A stretch of DNA of 64,000 nt from Arenibacter arenosicollis (GCF_014397245.1 NZ_JACLHY010000003.1:186001-250000), one strand, 5' to 3'. Numbered from the stretch's first letter, positions 24,878 through 34,944 are shown. The notes: a model not told the origin generated them from the sequence alone. A program made the numbers and translations.

Positions 24878-27352
24878 TTAGGAGCCGCACATTAAACAAT
24901 CATCATCGGCCTGACCCTCTTTGGACTTAGCTATCAGTTCCTTCATCTCAGCAGCTGTCATGGGCTGTACCTCCACCTCCTGTTGTGTAGCTGCAGTAGC
25001 TTCAACCTTAATGGCCTTGGTTACTTCCGGAGCTACTATACTAACCTCCAAAGGAGCCTCGGCCACAGGCACTTCCTGTTTCTTTGTATTGTCCAAAGTA
25101 AATTTAATGGCGTCTGCAGCAGCCTTAGTCCTTAGATAGTACATTCCTGTTTTAAGTCCGCTCTTCCAAGCATAAAAATGCATTGATGTCAACTTGGAAT
25201 AATTGGCGTTCTCCATAAACAAGTTTAAGGACTGGCTCTGATCTATGAAATAACCACGTTGTCTAGACATATCAATAATATCCTTCATGCTTAATTCCCA
25301 AACCGTTTTATACAACTCCTTAATATCCGCAGGAATATTATCAATGTGTTGTACGGAACCGTTCGCACGCATCAATTCCTGTTTCATATTTTCATTCCAA
25401 AGGCCAAGACCCACCAAATCTTCCAATAAGTGCTTATTTACAACAATAAACTCCCCAGATAAAACTCTACGCGTGTAGATATTGGAAGTATACGGCTCAA
25501 AGCACTCATTATTACCTAATATTTGAGACGTAGAGGCCGTAGGCATAGGAGCTACCAATAAGGAATTGCGGACTCCGTTCTTTTTTACTTCTTTACGCAA
25601 TTTTGCCCAATCCCATCTTCCGGACAATTCTTCATCCTTTACGCCCCACAAATTGTGTTGAAATTCTCCTTTGGATATTGGAGAACCTTCATAAGTTGAG
25701 TAAACCCCCTCCTCTTTTGCCAATTCCATGGAAGCCGTAACAGCAGCAAAATACAAAGTCTCAAATATCTCTTGGTTCAATTCTTTGGCAGCATCACTTG
25801 TAAAAGGTAATCTCAACATTATAAATGCATCGGCCAAACCTTGAACCCCCAAGCCAACTGGCCTATGGCGCATATTGGAATTTTCGGCCTCCTTAATCGG
25901 ATAATAATTTCTGTCTATGACTTTATTTAAATTTTTGGTAACCCGTTTGGTGACCCTAAACAACTCCTTGTGATCAAACTCCCCATTCTTAATGAACATC
26001 GGAAGCGCAATGGAAGCTAAATTACAAACCGCCACCTCATCAGGCGAGGTATATTCCATTATCTCAGTACAAAGGTTGGAAGAACGAATAGTACCTAAAT
26101 TCTGTTGGTTACTTTTCCTGTTGGCGGCATCCTTGTAAAGCATGTACGGAGTACCCGTCTCTATTTGGGATTCCAAGATTTTCTCCCAAAGCTCTCTGGC
26201 CTTAACCGTTTTACGTCCTTTGTTTTCTGCTTCGTATTTAATATACAAATTCTCAAATTCCTCACTGTGATGGTTAAAGAGTCCAGGGCATTCGTTAGGA
26301 CACATCAGTGTCCAATTCTCGTTGGCCTCTACCCTTTTCATGAATAAATCTGGAATCCACATGGCATAAAATAGGTCCCTCGCCCTCATTTCTTCCTTAC
26401 CATGATTTTTCTTCAGATCCAGAAATTCATATATGTCCGCATGCCATGGCTCAACATAAATAGCAAAACTACCTTTGCGCTTTCCACCGCCTTGATCCAC
26501 ATACCTTGCTGTATCGTTAAAAACTTGTAGCATTGGCACTATACCATTGGAGGTACCATTGGTCCCTGCAATATAGGAACCTGTAGCCCTAACATTGTGG
26601 ATAGATAGACCAATTCCCCCAGCGGATTGCGAAATTTTTGCCGTTTGTTTAAGCGTATCGTAAATACCATCAATACTGTCGTCTTTCATTGCCAATAAAA
26701 AGCAAGAAGACATTTGAGGTTTTGGGGTACCTGAATTAAATAAGGTAGGTGTAGCGTGAGTAAAATATTTTTTGGACATCAACTCATAGGTCTCCAAAGC
26801 CGAATCCAAATCGTTTAGGTGAATGCCTATGGAAACCCTCATTAGCATATGCTGTGGTCTTTCTGCAATCTTCCCGTTCAATTTTAAAAGATAGGAACGT
26901 TCCAAAGTTTTAAATCCGAAATAATCGTAGCCAAAATCCCGGTTATAAATAATGGTAGAGTCCAGTCTATCCGCATTCTCAGAAACCACTTTGTACACCT
27001 CATCGGACAACAATGGCGCTTTTTTACCTGTTCTAGGATTTACATATTCATATAAATCCTTCATGGTTTCCGAAAAGGATTTCTTGGTATTTTTATGAAG
27101 GTTGGAAACGGAAATACGAGCGGCCAACTTGGCATAATCAGGGTGTGAAGTGGTCATTGTAGCCGCAATCTCAGCTGCCAAATTATCCAACTCGGACGTG
27201 GTTACCCCGTCATAAAGCCCTTCAATTACGCGCATGGCCACCTTCAAGGGATCAACCAGATCGTTTAGGCCATAACACAATTTTCTTACTCTAGCTGTGA
27301 TCTTATCGAACATCATCAGCTCTTTTCTGCCGTCTCTTTTTACTACATACAT
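24878..27352 (-). CDS. nrdA: Ribonucleoside-diphosphate reductase, alpha subunit (class Ia)
   Basis: An 824-aa catalytic subunit that makes deoxyribonucleoside diphosphates. It starts with an ATP-cone ([20 protein letters not shown]). Active-site parts are [11 protein letters not shown] (redox Cys), [21 protein letters not shown] (radical Cys, Glu, second redox Cys), and [21 protein letters not shown]. The C-terminal tail ends DDDCLMCGS, the Cys pair that re-reduces the site with thioredoxin or glutaredoxin. Before that lies a low-complexity Val/Glu/Ala stretch of about 60 residues. It follows nrdB on the same strand; a terminator-like hairpin and a palindrome lie between them. Confidence 0.97.
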   Translation of the reverse strand: MYVVKRDGRKELMMFDKITARVRKLCYGLNDLVDPLKVAMRVIEGLYDGVTTSELDNLAAEIAATMTTSHPDYAKLAARISVSNLHKNTKKSFSETMKDLYEYVNPRTGKKAPLLSDEVYKVVSENADRLDSTIIYNRDFGYDYFGFKTLERSYLLKLNGKIAERPQHMLMRVSIGIHLNDLDSALETYELMSKKYFTHATPTLFNSGTPKPQMSSCFLLAMKDDSIDGIYDTLKQTAKISQSAGGIGLSIHNVRATGSYIAGTNGTSNGIVPMLQVFNDTARYVDQGGGKRKGSFAIYVEPWHADIYEFLDLKKNHGKEEMRARDLFYAMWIPDLFMKRVEANENWTLMCPNECPGLFNHHSEEFENLYIKYEAENKGRKTVKARELWEKILESQIETGTPYMLYKDAANRKSNQQNLGTIRSSNLCTEIMEYTSPDEVAVCNLASIALPMFIKNGEFDHKELFRVTKRVTKNLNKVIDRNYYPIKEAENSNMRHRPVGLGVQGLADAFIMLRLPFTSDAAKELNQEIFETLYFAAVTASMELAKEEGVYSTYEGSPISKGEFQHNLWGVKDEELSGRWDWAKLRKEVKKNGVRNSLLVAPMPTASTSQILGNNECFEPYTSNIYTRRVLSGEFIVVNKHLLEDLVGLGLWNENMKQELMRANGSVQHIDNIPADIKELYKTVWELSMKDIIDMSRQRGYFIDQSQSLNLFMENANYSKLTSMHFYAWKSGLKTGMYYLRTKAAADAIKFTLDNTKKQEVPVAEAPLEVSIVAPEVTKAIKVEATAATQQEVEVQPMTAAEMKELIAKSKEGQADDDCLMCGS

Positions 27353-27401
27353 GTTGCTACAATTTTTTTAAATGATACATAAGTCTGGGTTATGGCGCAA
27401 T

Positions 27402-27420
27402 ATGTTAAAAACGTTAACAT
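27402..27420. promoter_or_regulatory. Palindrome upstream of nrdA
   Basis: ATGTTAA (27402-27408) and TTAACAT (27414-27420) are perfect arms 5 bp apart, 50 nt before the nrdA ATG. It does not match the NrdR box. Possible operator. Confidence 0.35.
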
Positions 27421-27433
27421 ATCAATTTTGTCG

Positions 27434-27466
27434 CATAAAAATCCCCTTATAACCCAAAGGGGATTT
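27434..27466 (-). terminator. Terminator or attenuator between nrdB and nrdA
   Basis: AAATCCCCTT (27439-27448) pairs with AAGGGGATTT (27457-27466), and on the minus strand a TTTTTAT run follows. It lies right after the nrdB stop, so nrdA either has its own promoter or depends on read-through. Confidence 0.75.
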
Positions 27467-27484
27467 AAATAATATTATTGTATT

Positions 27485-28474
27485 TTAAAAATCTGCGTCG
27501 AAGCTGATTTTCTGCGAATCGTCGTCCTTATCCTTGTTGTTCGAGACCCCGGCCTTTTGATATTCAGCCACTCTTTTTTCAAAGAAATTGGTTTTACCTT
27601 GCAAGGAAATCATGTCCATAAAGTCGAACGGATTGGTTGAATTGTAAACTTTATCACATTCCAACTCCACCAACAAACGGTCTGTTACAAACTCGAGGTA
27701 CTGTGTCATCAACTTAGAGTTCATTCCTATTAAACTTGCAGGAAGTGATTCTGTGATGAATTCCCTTTCTATATTTAAAGCGTTTACCAAAATCTCGGTT
27801 ATACGCGCCTTAGGAACCTTGTTGATAAGGTGTTTGTTATGAAGATGAACTGCATAATCACAATGCATCCCCTCATCCCTTGATATTAATTCATTGGAAA
27901 AAGTAAGTCCCGGCATCAAGCCTCTTTTCTTTAACCAAAAAATAGAACAAAACGCACCAGAGAAGAAAATACCTTCTACAGCGGCAAAAGCTATAAGCCT
28001 TTCTGCGAAACTTGGCGAATCTATCCATTTTAATGCCCAATCAGCTTTTTTCTTAATGGCCGGAAAATTCTCAATAGCGTTAAAAAGCAAATCCTTTTCC
28101 TTTTCATCCTTAACATAAGTATCAATCAGTAGGGAATAGGTTTCAGAATGAATGTTTTCCATCATAATCTGAAAACCATAGAAGAACTTCGCCTCCGCAT
28201 ATTGCACTTCACTTACAAAATTTTCAGCAAGGTTTTCGTTCACAATACCATCCGAAGCAGCAAAAAAGGCCAGAATATGTTTTATAAAATAACGTTCATC
28301 ACTATTCAACTTGTTGTTCCAATCGTTAAGATCGGTATGCAGGTCAATTTCTTCGGCCGTCCAAAAACTAGCCTCACATTTTTTGTACCAATCCCACAAA
28401 TCATGATGTTTTATAGGAAAAATAACAAATCGGTTAAGGTTTTCTTTCAGAATCGGCTCTATAGCTGCTGACAT
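27485..28474 (-). CDS. nrdB: Ribonucleoside-diphosphate reductase, beta subunit (class Ia)
   Basis: A 329-aa diiron radical subunit. Metal ligands and the radical residue are visible: Asp75 in [12 protein letters not shown], Glu106 and His109 with the radical Tyr113 in [12 protein letters not shown], Glu in [17 protein letters not shown], and Glu/His in [15 protein letters not shown]. The presence of Tyr at the E. coli Tyr122 position supports a classical tyrosyl-radical enzyme. It precedes nrdA by 132 bp. Normal length and intact. Confidence 0.97.
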   Translation of the reverse strand: MSAAIEPILKENLNRFVIFPIKHHDLWDWYKKCEASFWTAEEIDLHTDLNDWNNKLNSDERYFIKHILAFFAASDGIVNENLAENFVSEVQYAEAKFFYGFQIMMENIHSETYSLLIDTYVKDEKEKDLLFNAIENFPAIKKKADWALKWIDSPSFAERLIAFAAVEGIFFSGAFCSIFWLKKRGLMPGLTFSNELISRDEGMHCDYAVHLHNKHLINKVPKARITEILVNALNIEREFITESLPASLIGMNSKLMTQYLEFVTDRLLVELECDKVYNSTNPFDFMDMISLQGKTNFFEKRVAEYQKAGVSNNKDKDDDSQKISFDADF

Positions 28475-28710
28475 ATCTTATTTAGATTTATAGGGTTTCT
28501 TAAACTAAGGCGAAAATTTGCCCTCGGTCGGAGATAACAAAGATTGCAAAATACCCCCAATAACTAAAGCTTAATAAGCATTATTAACTACAAAGTTTTT
28601 AACACAAAATGTTGAAATGTATGTTCGCAAGTGATGTTCATTACCTTTATAGAACAAAGGCAATTATAAATAATTGGATCCGTTAGGTTCAAAAAAATAG
28701 CACTAAAAAA

Positions 28711-28750
28711 ATAAACCAAAAAGTATATAAAAACATACTATTTGGTTTAT
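28711..28750. terminator. AT-rich hairpin
   Basis: ATAAACCAAA (28711-28720) pairs with TTTGGTTTAT (28741-28750), and inside AGTAT pairs with ATACT. It lies beyond the stop of the 30-codon frame in its reading direction, so it could end that transcript. Confidence 0.5.
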
Positions 28751-28838
28751 GGTTACGCATACCTACTCACACCCATAGGTTTGGTTGAAAAGGTATGCAG
28801 TTGTCGCCCATTTCTGTTTCCAAATTAAATTTGAAAAA

Positions 28839-28931
28839 CTATAGGGACAATGCTGCCAAGATCATAAAGACGGAAATAGCCAACATAGCCAAAAAAACTA
28901 CGCTTATAGCTTTAATATTAGTAGTGTTCAT
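28839..28931 (-). CDS. Possible 30-aa hydrophobic microprotein
   Basis: ATG at 28931, 30 codons, TAG at 28841-28839. The peptide starts MNTTNIKAISVVFLAM and the remainder is an uninterrupted hydrophobic helix ending in Leu-Ser-Leu. It could insert in the membrane. A hairpin follows about 90 bp later and an exact TAnnTTTG element lies about 160 bp upstream. It shows no clear similarity to the two 28-aa frames near 24.5 kb. Unknown function. Confidence 0.4.
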   Translation of the reverse strand: MNTTNIKAISVVFLAMLAISVFMILAALSL

Positions 28932-29092
28932 ATTAGTGGAGTTAGAGTTAATTTATTGAATCGAGTTTTATCCTGATATTTCATTGGATTTTATGCGACG
29001 GGAAATACAATGCTTGTGGTGTTCCTTTGTACAGACATCCAAATTCCTTTTTATAATATCTCCTAAATTTCGCTAAGCTATTATCAGGAAAA

Positions 29093-29100
29093 CAAATATA
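29093..29100 (-). promoter_or_regulatory. -7 promoter element (TATATTTG), minus strand
   Basis: Exact TAnnTTTG match pointing toward the 30-codon frame; the leader would be about 160 nt. No -33 TTG at the usual distance. Confidence 0.35.
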
Positions 29101-29171
29101 TAGTAGGGATCTAGAAGGCCATGCCTTATATGTAACAAAGTGTGCAAGAAATGTAACATGAATGCAGGATA

Positions 29172-32100
29172 TTACAGTTCTATCGACTCCAGGTACTCTG
29201 TAGGTGTTTTCTTGTACACTTCCTTAAAACACTTAATAAAATAAGAGGGAGTGTTAAAGCCCACGGCATATGCAATTTCATTGATCGAGGCATCTGAGGT
29301 TTTTAAAATATGGATAGCTCGTTTTAGGCGTTGCGACCTTATGAATGCAGTTGTAGACAGACCAGTATATGCCAAAAGTTTTCGATGCAGCTGCATTCTG
29401 CTCATACCTAATTTTGCACAAAAAGCCGCTGCGTTGAATTTGGTATCCAACAAGCATTCCTCCAGAACCTTTTCCAACCTAGTAAGGAATACCTCATCAG
29501 TAGGGGTAATAGCAATATCCTTTGCCTCCAAAATCAATTCGTGGCTATACCGTTTGCGAAGCATTTTCCTGGTTCCAATTAAGTTTTCCACACGTGTTTC
29601 CAGACTTCTTACCTTAAAAGGTTTGGTGATAAAATCATCTGCCCCGGACAACAACCCTTTCAATTCCTGCTCCTCATCGATCCCTGCCGTAAGCAGAATA
29701 ATGGGAACATGGCTTGTACGCTCATCGGTCTTTAATCTATTACAAAGCTCTATCCCGTCGCAAACTGGCATGCGGACATCAGAAATAATGAGGTCCGGAA
29801 CCACTTCCAAGGCAGTTTTTACTCCTTCCAAGCCATTACTCGCTTGCAAGATTCGATACTTGGTGCTCCAAACAGCATAAAGAAATTCACGTATTTCTAC
29901 ATGATCTTCTACAATCAACAAAATAGGCAAGTCCTTTGTCTTCTCGTTCTGCTCCTTAGGATTCTTGGTAGGCACCAAACCTTCTTTATGGTTATTTATG
30001 GTAGGAGCATCTATTTCTACTACTTCCTCTATTGCTTCCAAATTTTTAAATTCGGATCTTATTATAGGCAAGGTTACCATAAAATGAATAACCCCGCCCT
30101 TTTCCATTTGTGCCGATATGGTTCCTTGATATATATTAATTAGTTCCTTCACTAAGGAAAGACCTACCCCAGCACCATCCGAATATTCGTCCTTCTGGTA
30201 AAAACGTGTGAAAAGAAGGTCTATATCCATATCGGAATAATTCTCTACGGTATTTTTTACACTTATCACCACTTTTTCGTCTTTGTTGTTGGCAATAAAC
30301 TGGCACATACCCTCCTCGCTTACATATTTAAAGGCATTGGAAAGAAGGTTGACAATAATTTTCTCCATTGCATCCTCGTCGAACCAGGCATTGGGCAAAG
30401 GATCAATTTCAACCCTATAATCAATGTTCCCCATGGAAGCCCTATATCTAAAGGAGGATGTTAACATCCCCAAAAAAAGTCCGAGATCACCTTCAGCAAT
30501 CCTTAATTTCAATTTTCCCTTTTCCAGTTTTGCCAGATGTAAGAGTTGATCTACCAAGGCAATTAATCTATTAATATTCCGCTTCATCATAGAGAAATTG
30601 GCAAAATCCGTATCGGAAAGGTTGCCTTGCCCCAATTTTACATCAACTGGTCCCGATATTAAAGTCAAAGGGGTCCGGAATTCATGGGAAATATCTGTAT
30701 AAAGTTTGGACTTAAATTCATTAAGTTCCTTAAATCGTTCTGTCTCCTCTACTTTTAAACGAAGGCTAAGCTGCATGCGCCATCTCCATTTCAGGTAAGC
30801 ATAAACCCCATATAGCAACATAAAAAACAGAAGCACATAAGCTATCTTGGCCGGGAGTGTTAAATACCAAGGTGCCAATATTGAAAATGAATAGCTAACG
30901 GGCACAATGTTCCAAACGCCGTCATAATTACTACTCTTCACCTGAAATTTGTAATCACCAGATGGCAATCTGGTATAGCGGGCGAAGTTCTTGTTCCCTG
31001 AAAAAACCCATTCGGTATCAAAATTAACCAGCCTATATTGGTATTGATTTTTTTGGGGAAGGGAATATTGAAGACTGGAAAAGGTAAAGGAAATGGTATT
31101 TTGTTTGGCTTCCAAGGCAAGCCCTTCCGTTAAAGGCATGGGAGTATTAAATACATCGAACCCTGTAATCATAGTTTTGGGCAAGATATTATTCTCTTTT
31201 AATTCGTTAGGCCTAAACCAGTAAAATCCGTCCAACCCACCAAAATAAAGACTGCCTTCCGAGTCCTTATAGGCCGCACCGGTATTAAACTCAGTAGCCA
31301 ACCCCTCGTAGTTGGCGTAGTTTACTATATCCGGGGCTTCATCCAATAAGTTGCCTCTTGTAAATTTGGTAATTCCCTTGTTGGAACTCAACCATAAATT
31401 ACCTTCACTATCGGGCAAAATCCCATAAATAACATTATTGGCCAAGCCGTCCTTTTCACTGTAGTGGTAAAATCGCTTGTTTTTAACATCATATGCATTG
31501 AGACCACCACCGTTGGTACCTATCCACAAGATTCCACTGGGTGCGTAATACAAACTTTTTATACTATTCGATGACAGCGAATTTGTATTTGTCAAATACT
31601 GAAATGCTCTAAATGTTTCCTTTTTAACATCAAAATAAGCAATTCCATGACTCTCTGTCGCAATCCACAAATTTCCTTCTCCATCTGCCGTGATAGCTCT
31701 GATGTTATTACTGGGAATCCCATTCTTGTTCCGTGAGTCATAAGCATATTGACTAATAACCCCATTTTCTTTATCAAATTGAATTAGACCTTGGTCTCGT
31801 GTTCCCAACCAGACTCTATTGTCTTTGTCCTCAAAAATACACCAAACGGTATTGGCATTTAATTTGATTTCCGAAGTATTGGAAAAATGCAAAATATTAC
31901 CCCCCGGTTCCATAATATTTAAGCCTCCCTCCTGAGTTCCTATCCATAAATTATTGTCCCTATCCACATAAAGGCTCATGATACGGTCTGAAGAAATTGT
32001 TTTATTGTCTCCAGATATGGCCTTAAAGGTTCTCCAGCTATTGGTGTCGGGACTATACTGTGTAAGTCCCTTGCCCGAGGTACCTATCCAAACAGATTTC

Positions 32101-33221
32101 TCCTTGTCTACGACAATAGACCTTACCACATCTATACTTACGTCCTCTGGGGTCTGATAATCTGTGAAAGAATTGAATTTTTCCAAATATTCATCGTAAT
32201 AGCTCATTCCAGCTCCATCCGTACCAAACCACAAAGTGCCAGTATAATCTTCATAGATACTAAGTATATCATTGTAATGCAGAGCGGTGGGGTTATGTTT
32301 TTCGGTGACAAAATTGATTATTGAAAACTGTTCAAAATTTACCATATATAGCCCATGACCATAAGTGGCTATCCAAAGTCTATCTTTAGAATCCAAATAC
32401 AAATCGGTAATATTCAAATCTGTCGGTAATGAATCTTTAAAAGACAAATTGTGGATACGATTCAAAGGGCCTCCGCCCGAAGATCTAAAATAAAGTCCGT
32501 CACCAAATGTGCCAATCCATTCCCTTGCCGAACCATCAACAACGATATCACTGAAATTAGCGTCAACCATGATGCCCTGGTTCGTGTGTGCCCGTACGTA
32601 CCCAAACCTATTGTTACGAGCATCGTATTCCGCCATTTCATCCTCCATTGCCAACAATAAGACTCCTTTATCATTTTGGGTCAAATTGTAAATGGTATTA
32701 CTGAGAACTGTAGGGGGAATTACTTGTTGTACTTTCTCCTGACCATTTTTTAGAGCATACAATCCATCTGAATAAGTCCCAATCCAAAGATTAAGCTCCC
32801 TATCCATAAAAATGGCACTGGCATCGGTCACTCCCGCTAAGGGATCAAAACTATTTGTTTTTGTGTTTAGTTTATACGGTAAACGATCCATGGGGATTAT
32901 CCAAATATCACCCTTTTTATCGGTATAGACTTTCCCCAAATTACTGTAGTTAGACCGGGTAATATCTACAAAAGCGAAAGGGAACGTTGTAAACATTCTA
33001 CCATCGTATTTATTTAGTCCATCTTGGGTCGCAATCCATAGATATCCTATACTATCTTGGGTAATAGATATAGCACTGTTCTGTGAGAGTCCGTCCTGTA
33101 CGGAGAGTTGTCTAAATTTAATCTGGGATTGCGATTGGGCCGTAAAAATGGTATTGAGATACATCACTCCCAATAATATAAATCCCAATAGTGGTGAAGT
33201 AATTTTTTTGCCCAAAGCCAT
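29172..33221 (-). CDS. Hybrid two-component system regulator (HTCS)
   Basis: A 1349-aa one-protein signalling system. Signal peptide about 1-30; a periplasmic sensor of many Reg_prop repeats (WIGTYGDGLY-like units such as LWIGTQEGGLN, LWIATESHGIAYFD) to about residue 680, forming two beta-propellers; a Y_Y_Y domain (LPSGDYKFQVKSSNYDGVWN) near 755; one membrane helix near 790-812; HisKA with SHEFRTPLTLISGP (His near 847); ATPase with NLLSNAFKYV near 960; a receiver with Asp near 1145 in LIISDVRMPVCDG; and an AraC helix-turn-helix from about 1250. Such proteins sense glycan fragments and switch on neighbouring polysaccharide loci. No susC/susD pair lies beside it here. Confidence 0.95.
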   Translation of the reverse strand: MALGKKITSPLLGFILLGVMYLNTIFTAQSQSQIKFRQLSVQDGLSQNSAISITQDSIGYLWIATQDGLNKYDGRMFTTFPFAFVDITRSNYSNLGKVYTDKKGDIWIIPMDRLPYKLNTKTNSFDPLAGVTDASAIFMDRELNLWIGTYSDGLYALKNGQEKVQQVIPPTVLSNTIYNLTQNDKGVLLLAMEDEMAEYDARNNRFGYVRAHTNQGIMVDANFSDIVVDGSAREWIGTFGDGLYFRSSGGGPLNRIHNLSFKDSLPTDLNITDLYLDSKDRLWIATYGHGLYMVNFEQFSIINFVTEKHNPTALHYNDILSIYEDYTGTLWFGTDGAGMSYYDEYLEKFNSFTDYQTPEDVSIDVVRSIVVDKEKSVWIGTSGKGLTQYSPDTNSWRTFKAISGDNKTISSDRIMSLYVDRDNNLWIGTQEGGLNIMEPGGNILHFSNTSEIKLNANTVWCIFEDKDNRVWLGTRDQGLIQFDKENGVISQYAYDSRNKNGIPSNNIRAITADGEGNLWIATESHGIAYFDVKKETFRAFQYLTNTNSLSSNSIKSLYYAPSGILWIGTNGGGLNAYDVKNKRFYHYSEKDGLANNVIYGILPDSEGNLWLSSNKGITKFTRGNLLDEAPDIVNYANYEGLATEFNTGAAYKDSEGSLYFGGLDGFYWFRPNELKENNILPKTMITGFDVFNTPMPLTEGLALEAKQNTISFTFSSLQYSLPQKNQYQYRLVNFDTEWVFSGNKNFARYTRLPSGDYKFQVKSSNYDGVWNIVPVSYSFSILAPWYLTLPAKIAYVLLFFMLLYGVYAYLKWRWRMQLSLRLKVEETERFKELNEFKSKLYTDISHEFRTPLTLISGPVDVKLGQGNLSDTDFANFSMMKRNINRLIALVDQLLHLAKLEKGKLKLRIAEGDLGLFLGMLTSSFRYRASMGNIDYRVEIDPLPNAWFDEDAMEKIIVNLLSNAFKYVSEEGMCQFIANNKDEKVVISVKNTVENYSDMDIDLLFTRFYQKDEYSDGAGVGLSLVKELINIYQGTISAQMEKGGVIHFMVTLPIIRSEFKNLEAIEEVVEIDAPTINNHKEGLVPTKNPKEQNEKTKDLPILLIVEDHVEIREFLYAVWSTKYRILQASNGLEGVKTALEVVPDLIISDVRMPVCDGIELCNRLKTDERTSHVPIILLTAGIDEEQELKGLLSGADDFITKPFKVRSLETRVENLIGTRKMLRKRYSHELILEAKDIAITPTDEVFLTRLEKVLEECLLDTKFNAAAFCAKLGMSRMQLHRKLLAYTGLSTTAFIRSQRLKRAIHILKTSDASINEIAYAVGFNTPSYFIKCFKEVYKKTPTEYLESIEL

Positions 33222-33401
33222 CCCTTTCTGTTATAAAACGCTATAACAAGATAAGGTTTATCCAAGAAGAAATCAATCCTACCCTAATATTGATGCTTTA
33301 AATGAAGTAATATAGGGAGCTCTAGAACTAAAGACAATTTGTATTTCCTGATTAAAAAAAAAAGTGGCAATTTATTAATCCGTTGTCAATACCAATAAAA
33401 A

Positions 33402-33629
33402 AACTACCAAAAAAAGTGCGATCCAACAGATGAAATGAGATTATGAAATACGAGTATCGGATTCACACGTTTAGGTAGTTCCCCCGAAACCTAAATACTA
33501 TGCGAATTCCAAAACCTACAAGTTGATTGTGTTTTTCAAACTTACATTTACATCCTTCGGATTGTTTTTAACAATGACATGTTCATATTTAAAACTTAAT
33601 CCTACAGGACCGCACTTTTTTTGGTAGTT
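33402..33629. repeat. 19-bp perfect inverted repeats flanking about 190 bp
   Basis: AACTACCAAAAAAAGTGCG (33402-33420) is the exact reverse complement of 33611-33629; after one mismatch, three more bases pair (TCC with GGA). A further GGTAGTT copy lies at 33474-33480. The layout fits either a small non-autonomous element with terminal inverted repeats or a pair of binding sites for the adjacent HTCS. No target-site duplication is evident. Confidence 0.7.
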
Positions 33630-33710
33630 AATTTTTGTTATTTACTCTTATGGCCATTGATTACTATTAATATATTACCTACTTGAAGGATTATTTACAG
33701 TTTTAAATAC

Positions 33711-33887
33711 CTAATATCTCCTGTCAGCCCCCGCCTTATTTTCTACTAGGGTCCTATTATGCATATTCGTATCTACCTTGTTCTCCACTAAATTGTTCTC
33801 TAGGGAAGTTGTGTTCTTATTATCCGTAATTACAGCAACGACAAGTACTAAAACTAAAACGATAAAGAAAACTATACATTTATTCAT
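33711..33887 (-). CDS. Possible 58-aa membrane-anchored small protein
   Basis: ATG at 33887 gives MNKCIVFFIVLVLVLVVAVI, one N-terminal membrane helix, then a polar Asn/Glu-rich tail with two LVENK repeats and a basic end (GADRRY). An in-frame GTG at 33905 would extend it by six residues. It lies alone in a long gap. The sequence looks partly low-complexity; it may be a chance frame. Family unknown. Confidence 0.3.
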   Translation of the reverse strand: MNKCIVFFIVLVLVLVVAVITDNKNTTSLENNLVENKVDTNMHNRTLVENKAGADRRY

Positions 33888-34170
33888 CACCAGGTTTTTT
33901 TGCACTGTAGGTTATACATAATCATTTATTGGGAAATAATTATGTTAATCAAATGTAGCTGAAATGCACTAATGGATGTTGCTTAATTGTGTAAATGGTA
34001 AATTATCCTGTATAAATGACATTGATCAAATTCGAGATGCCTCTTCATTAGTTCCTAGTTTAACCATGGCCAAGATTCTATAAAGATCCAATCTTAAACT
34101 ATTTGCCACCAACCATACTCAATTCATTTCCATTGACACAAAATATAGGAGGCTTAACAAACAATAGTTT

Positions 34171-34178
34171 TAATTTTG
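34171..34178 (+). promoter_or_regulatory. -7 promoter element (TAATTTTG) of the LytTR regulator
   Basis: Exact TAnnTTTG match, 18 nt before the ATG at 34196. Confidence 0.5.
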
Positions 34179-34195
34179 AGTATCTTTCCTAAACT

Positions 34196-34930
34196 ATGTT
34201 AGAAGCAGTATTAGTAGACGACGAAATTAAGGCCCTCCAGAGTCTTTCCTGGGAGTTGACCAACTTTAGTGATGAAATTAAAGTGGTTGCCTCTTTTACG
34301 GACCCTATTGAGGCATTAAAATATTTGGAACAGCACCCTCCGGATTGTTTGTTCCTGGATATTGAAATGCCCACTATGGATGGTTTTCAATTTATTCAAA
34401 AATTACAAAACAAGGAATTTCCAGTGGTCATCACTACGGCCTATAACCAATATGCTATTAAGGCCCTTAAAAACGAGGCCATTGACTATCTTCTAAAACC
34501 GATAGACACGGACGATTTAAATGCCACCATTGCCAAAATAAAAAAGTTCAATAATAAGAATTATACGGCGGAAAAACTGGAAAAAATTTTATTGAAATTC
34601 AATTCAGATTCACTTCAAAAAAAGATTACCATCAATACAGACGGGAAATTATTATTTTTACAAAGTGATGAAATTCTTTTTGCGGAATCCGACGGTAATT
34701 ACAGTACGTTATTTTTAAGCGATGGTCAAAAAATTTTACTTACCAAAAAATTAAAGGAAGTAAATCAAATACTGCCGAAGGATACTTTTTTTAGAATTCA
34801 CAATTCCTTTATCATCAACCTGAATAAAATAAAGGAATTTCTTAAAACAGATGGTTATGTCATTTTACAATCCAACCATAAAATCCCTGTTTCAAGACAA
34901 AAAAAATCCGACTTTTTAGATTTAATATAA
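34196..34930 (+). CDS. LytTR family response regulator
   Basis: A 244-aa DNA-binding regulator. Receiver domain (1-120): acidic pair Asp8-Asp9, phospho-acceptor Asp55 in CLFLDIEMPTMDG, switch residues in VVITTAYNQYA, Lys in YLLKPIDTDD. LytTR domain (about 140-240): ILFAESDGNYSTLFLSDGQ, FFRIHNSFIINLNKI and the end IPVSRQKKSDFLDLI. The kinase gene follows after 14 bp, so this is a classical pair. Targets are unknown. Confidence 0.94.
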   Translation: MLEAVLVDDEIKALQSLSWELTNFSDEIKVVASFTDPIEALKYLEQHPPDCLFLDIEMPTMDGFQFIQKLQNKEFPVVITTAYNQYAIKALKNEAIDYLLKPIDTDDLNATIAKIKKFNNKNYTAEKLEKILLKFNSDSLQKKITINTDGKLLFLQSDEILFAESDGNYSTLFLSDGQKILLTKKLKEVNQILPKDTFFRIHNSFIINLNKIKEFLKTDGYVILQSNHKIPVSRQKKSDFLDLI

Positions 34931-34944
34931 TCTATCACCATAAC

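Larger units (their letters stand above)
28475..29171. other. 697-bp gap with a small reading frame and a hairpin
   Basis: No ordinary gene. It contains an AT-rich hairpin (28711-28750), a 30-codon minus-strand hydrophobic frame (28839-28931), and an exact -7 element on the minus strand at 29093-29100. The rest, including 28475-28700, shows nothing I can name. Confidence 0.6.
33222..34195. other. 974-bp gap between HTCS and LytTR regulator
   Basis: It holds a long inverted repeat pair (33402-33629), a smaller hairpin inside it (TTTAGGT at 33470 with ACCTAAA at 33489), a possible 58-codon minus-strand frame (33711-33887) and the LytTR promoter. The parts 33222-33400 and 33906-34165 show nothing I can name. 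Confidence 0.6.

Noticed and set aside
28981-29165. An open minus-strand stretch after the HTCS gene whose end reads AKFRRYYKKEFG and YKGTPQAL, reminiscent of an AraC-type C-terminus
   Set aside because: It has no start codon, is in a different frame from the HTCS gene and the resemblance is limited to a few residues; a degraded duplicate is possible but not supported.
29251-29880. A 209-codon plus-strand frame antisense to the HTCS receiver/AraC region
   Set aside because: Shadow of a conserved gene; no promoter and no recognisable domain.
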